This document shows, piece after piece, positions 5,965 through 6,186 of a stretch of DNA of 6,186 bases (position 1 is the stretch's first letter; each line of letters opens with the position of its first letter). The position numbers were made by a program, and so were the translations under genes. The notes under the pieces were generated by a model. That model was not told where the DNA came from and did not search any database. It was given only the letters and a program-made list of their open reading frames with translations. Source of the DNA: Rubripirellula sp. (GTDB lineage: Bacteria > Planctomycetota > Planctomycetia > Pirellulales > Pirellulaceae); contig JARFQX010000889.1 in assembly GCA_029287555.1 (NCBI GenBank), forward strand, positions 1 through 6,186. The letters run 5' to 3'.

Positions 5965-5994
5965 ATCAGGGGTCGGCGACCGCTGGAACCTGAT
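5965..5994. repeat. Nested inverted repeat upstream of the propeller gene
   Basis: ATCAGG at 5965-5970 pairs with CCTGAT at 5989-5994. Directly inside it lies a second dyad, GGTCG at 5971-5975 and CGACC at 5977-5981. In the - strand transcript this would give a stacked hairpin with a 7-base bulge, 36 bases before the ATG. As DNA it could be an operator. No known regulator site is recognised. Confidence 0.45.
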
Positions 5995-6013
5995 AAGTTC
6001 GCGACGCCGAGTG

Positions 6014-6041
6014 TTTGAATGCCTGACCGCTCTGCTAAAAT
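6014..6041 (+). promoter_or_regulatory. Candidate sigma-70 promoter with extended -10
   Basis: TTTGAA at 6014-6019, or TTGAAT at 6015-6020, is followed 16 or 15 bases later by TAAAAT at 6036-6041. TG at 6033-6034 makes an extended -10. The spacing is slightly short. It points away from the propeller gene, toward the right edge, where no + strand gene begins inside the window. It would drive a leader or small RNA starting near 6048. Confidence 0.35.
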
Positions 6042-6069
6042 CTAACAAGATCGGTCGCGTTGATGGGAT

Positions 6070-6123
6070 CGGGAGCGGCAAATAGGCTCCTCCCGCTCGC
6101 ATCCATATTTGCTCCGGTTTTTT
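6070..6123 (+). other. Mutually exclusive hairpins followed by T6
   Basis: Two early pairings are possible: GGAGC 6072-6076 with GCTCC 6086-6090, or CGGGAG 6070-6075 with CTCCCG 6090-6095. A later one pairs GCAAATA 6078-6084 with TATTTGC 6106-6112, extendable by GGA 6072-6074 with TCC 6113-6115 past a 3-base bulge. TTTTTT follows at 6118-6123. Because GCAAATA sits in the loop of the early hairpins, early and late forms exclude each other, as in attenuators. The late stem is AT-rich with a 21-base loop, so terminator strength is doubtful. Confidence 0.3.
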
Positions 6124-6186
6124 CGGCTTCCCTCTTCGAGAGAGTCGCCGGACGGGTCGCCGCATTGGAGCAGTGACGCTGTCTCT

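Noticed and set aside
5938..6165. 75-aa open frame on the - strand before the propeller gene
   Set aside because: It is Arg/Pro-rich with no family resemblance, no ribosome binding site, and covers the structured intergenic region.

Overview
The window looks like a piece of a planctomycete chromosome, most likely of the Pirellulaceae (Rhodopirellula/Blastopirellula) type. The evidence is the moderately GC-rich base composition, a secreted PQQ-like beta-propeller protein with the WxQWRGPDQNG motif that recurs in large planctomycete paralogue families, and an ABC-2 type export system with an unusually large permease. This placement comes from protein style, not from a marker gene.

Layout. Positions 1-539 hold no convincing gene. 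They hold three unrelated short tandem-repeat arrays (13 bp x5, 17 bp x5, 11 bp x3), a duplicated CCCGGCTCGGACA element and a 10-bp perfect palindrome. The last array runs into the ribosome binding site of the first gene. Positions 540-4419 form a tight three-gene operon on the + strand: a 152-aa protein of unknown function with one C-terminal membrane helix; an ABC-2 type ATPase (GTG start at 1010, 11 bp after the previous stop); and a 779-aa permease whose ATG overlaps the ATPase stop by one base. Positions 4420-4615 separate convergent genes and contain a roughly 100-bp imperfect inverted repeat plus sequences related to the 5' repeat region. Positions 4616-5929 (- strand) encode a secreted eight-bladed PQQ-like propeller protein. 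Positions 5930-6186 are intergenic and contain a nested inverted repeat in the propeller gene's upstream region, a candidate + strand promoter, and mutually exclusive hairpins followed by a T6 run.

How the genes may work together. The ATPase and permease should form one ABC-2 exporter in the cytoplasmic membrane. The permease carries two large insertions, about 160 aa between TM1 and TM2 and about 410 aa between TM5 and TM6. Both are predicted to lie outside the cytoplasmic membrane, and the second looks like a degenerate beta-propeller. The small membrane-anchored protein is co-transcribed and would be a third component. The substrate cannot be read from the sequence. The convergent propeller gene is a separate transcription unit with no demonstrated link to the exporter.

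The most interesting items are the propeller-bearing ABC-2 permease, the co-encoded orphan membrane protein, and the repeat-dense non-coding DNA on both sides of the operon.
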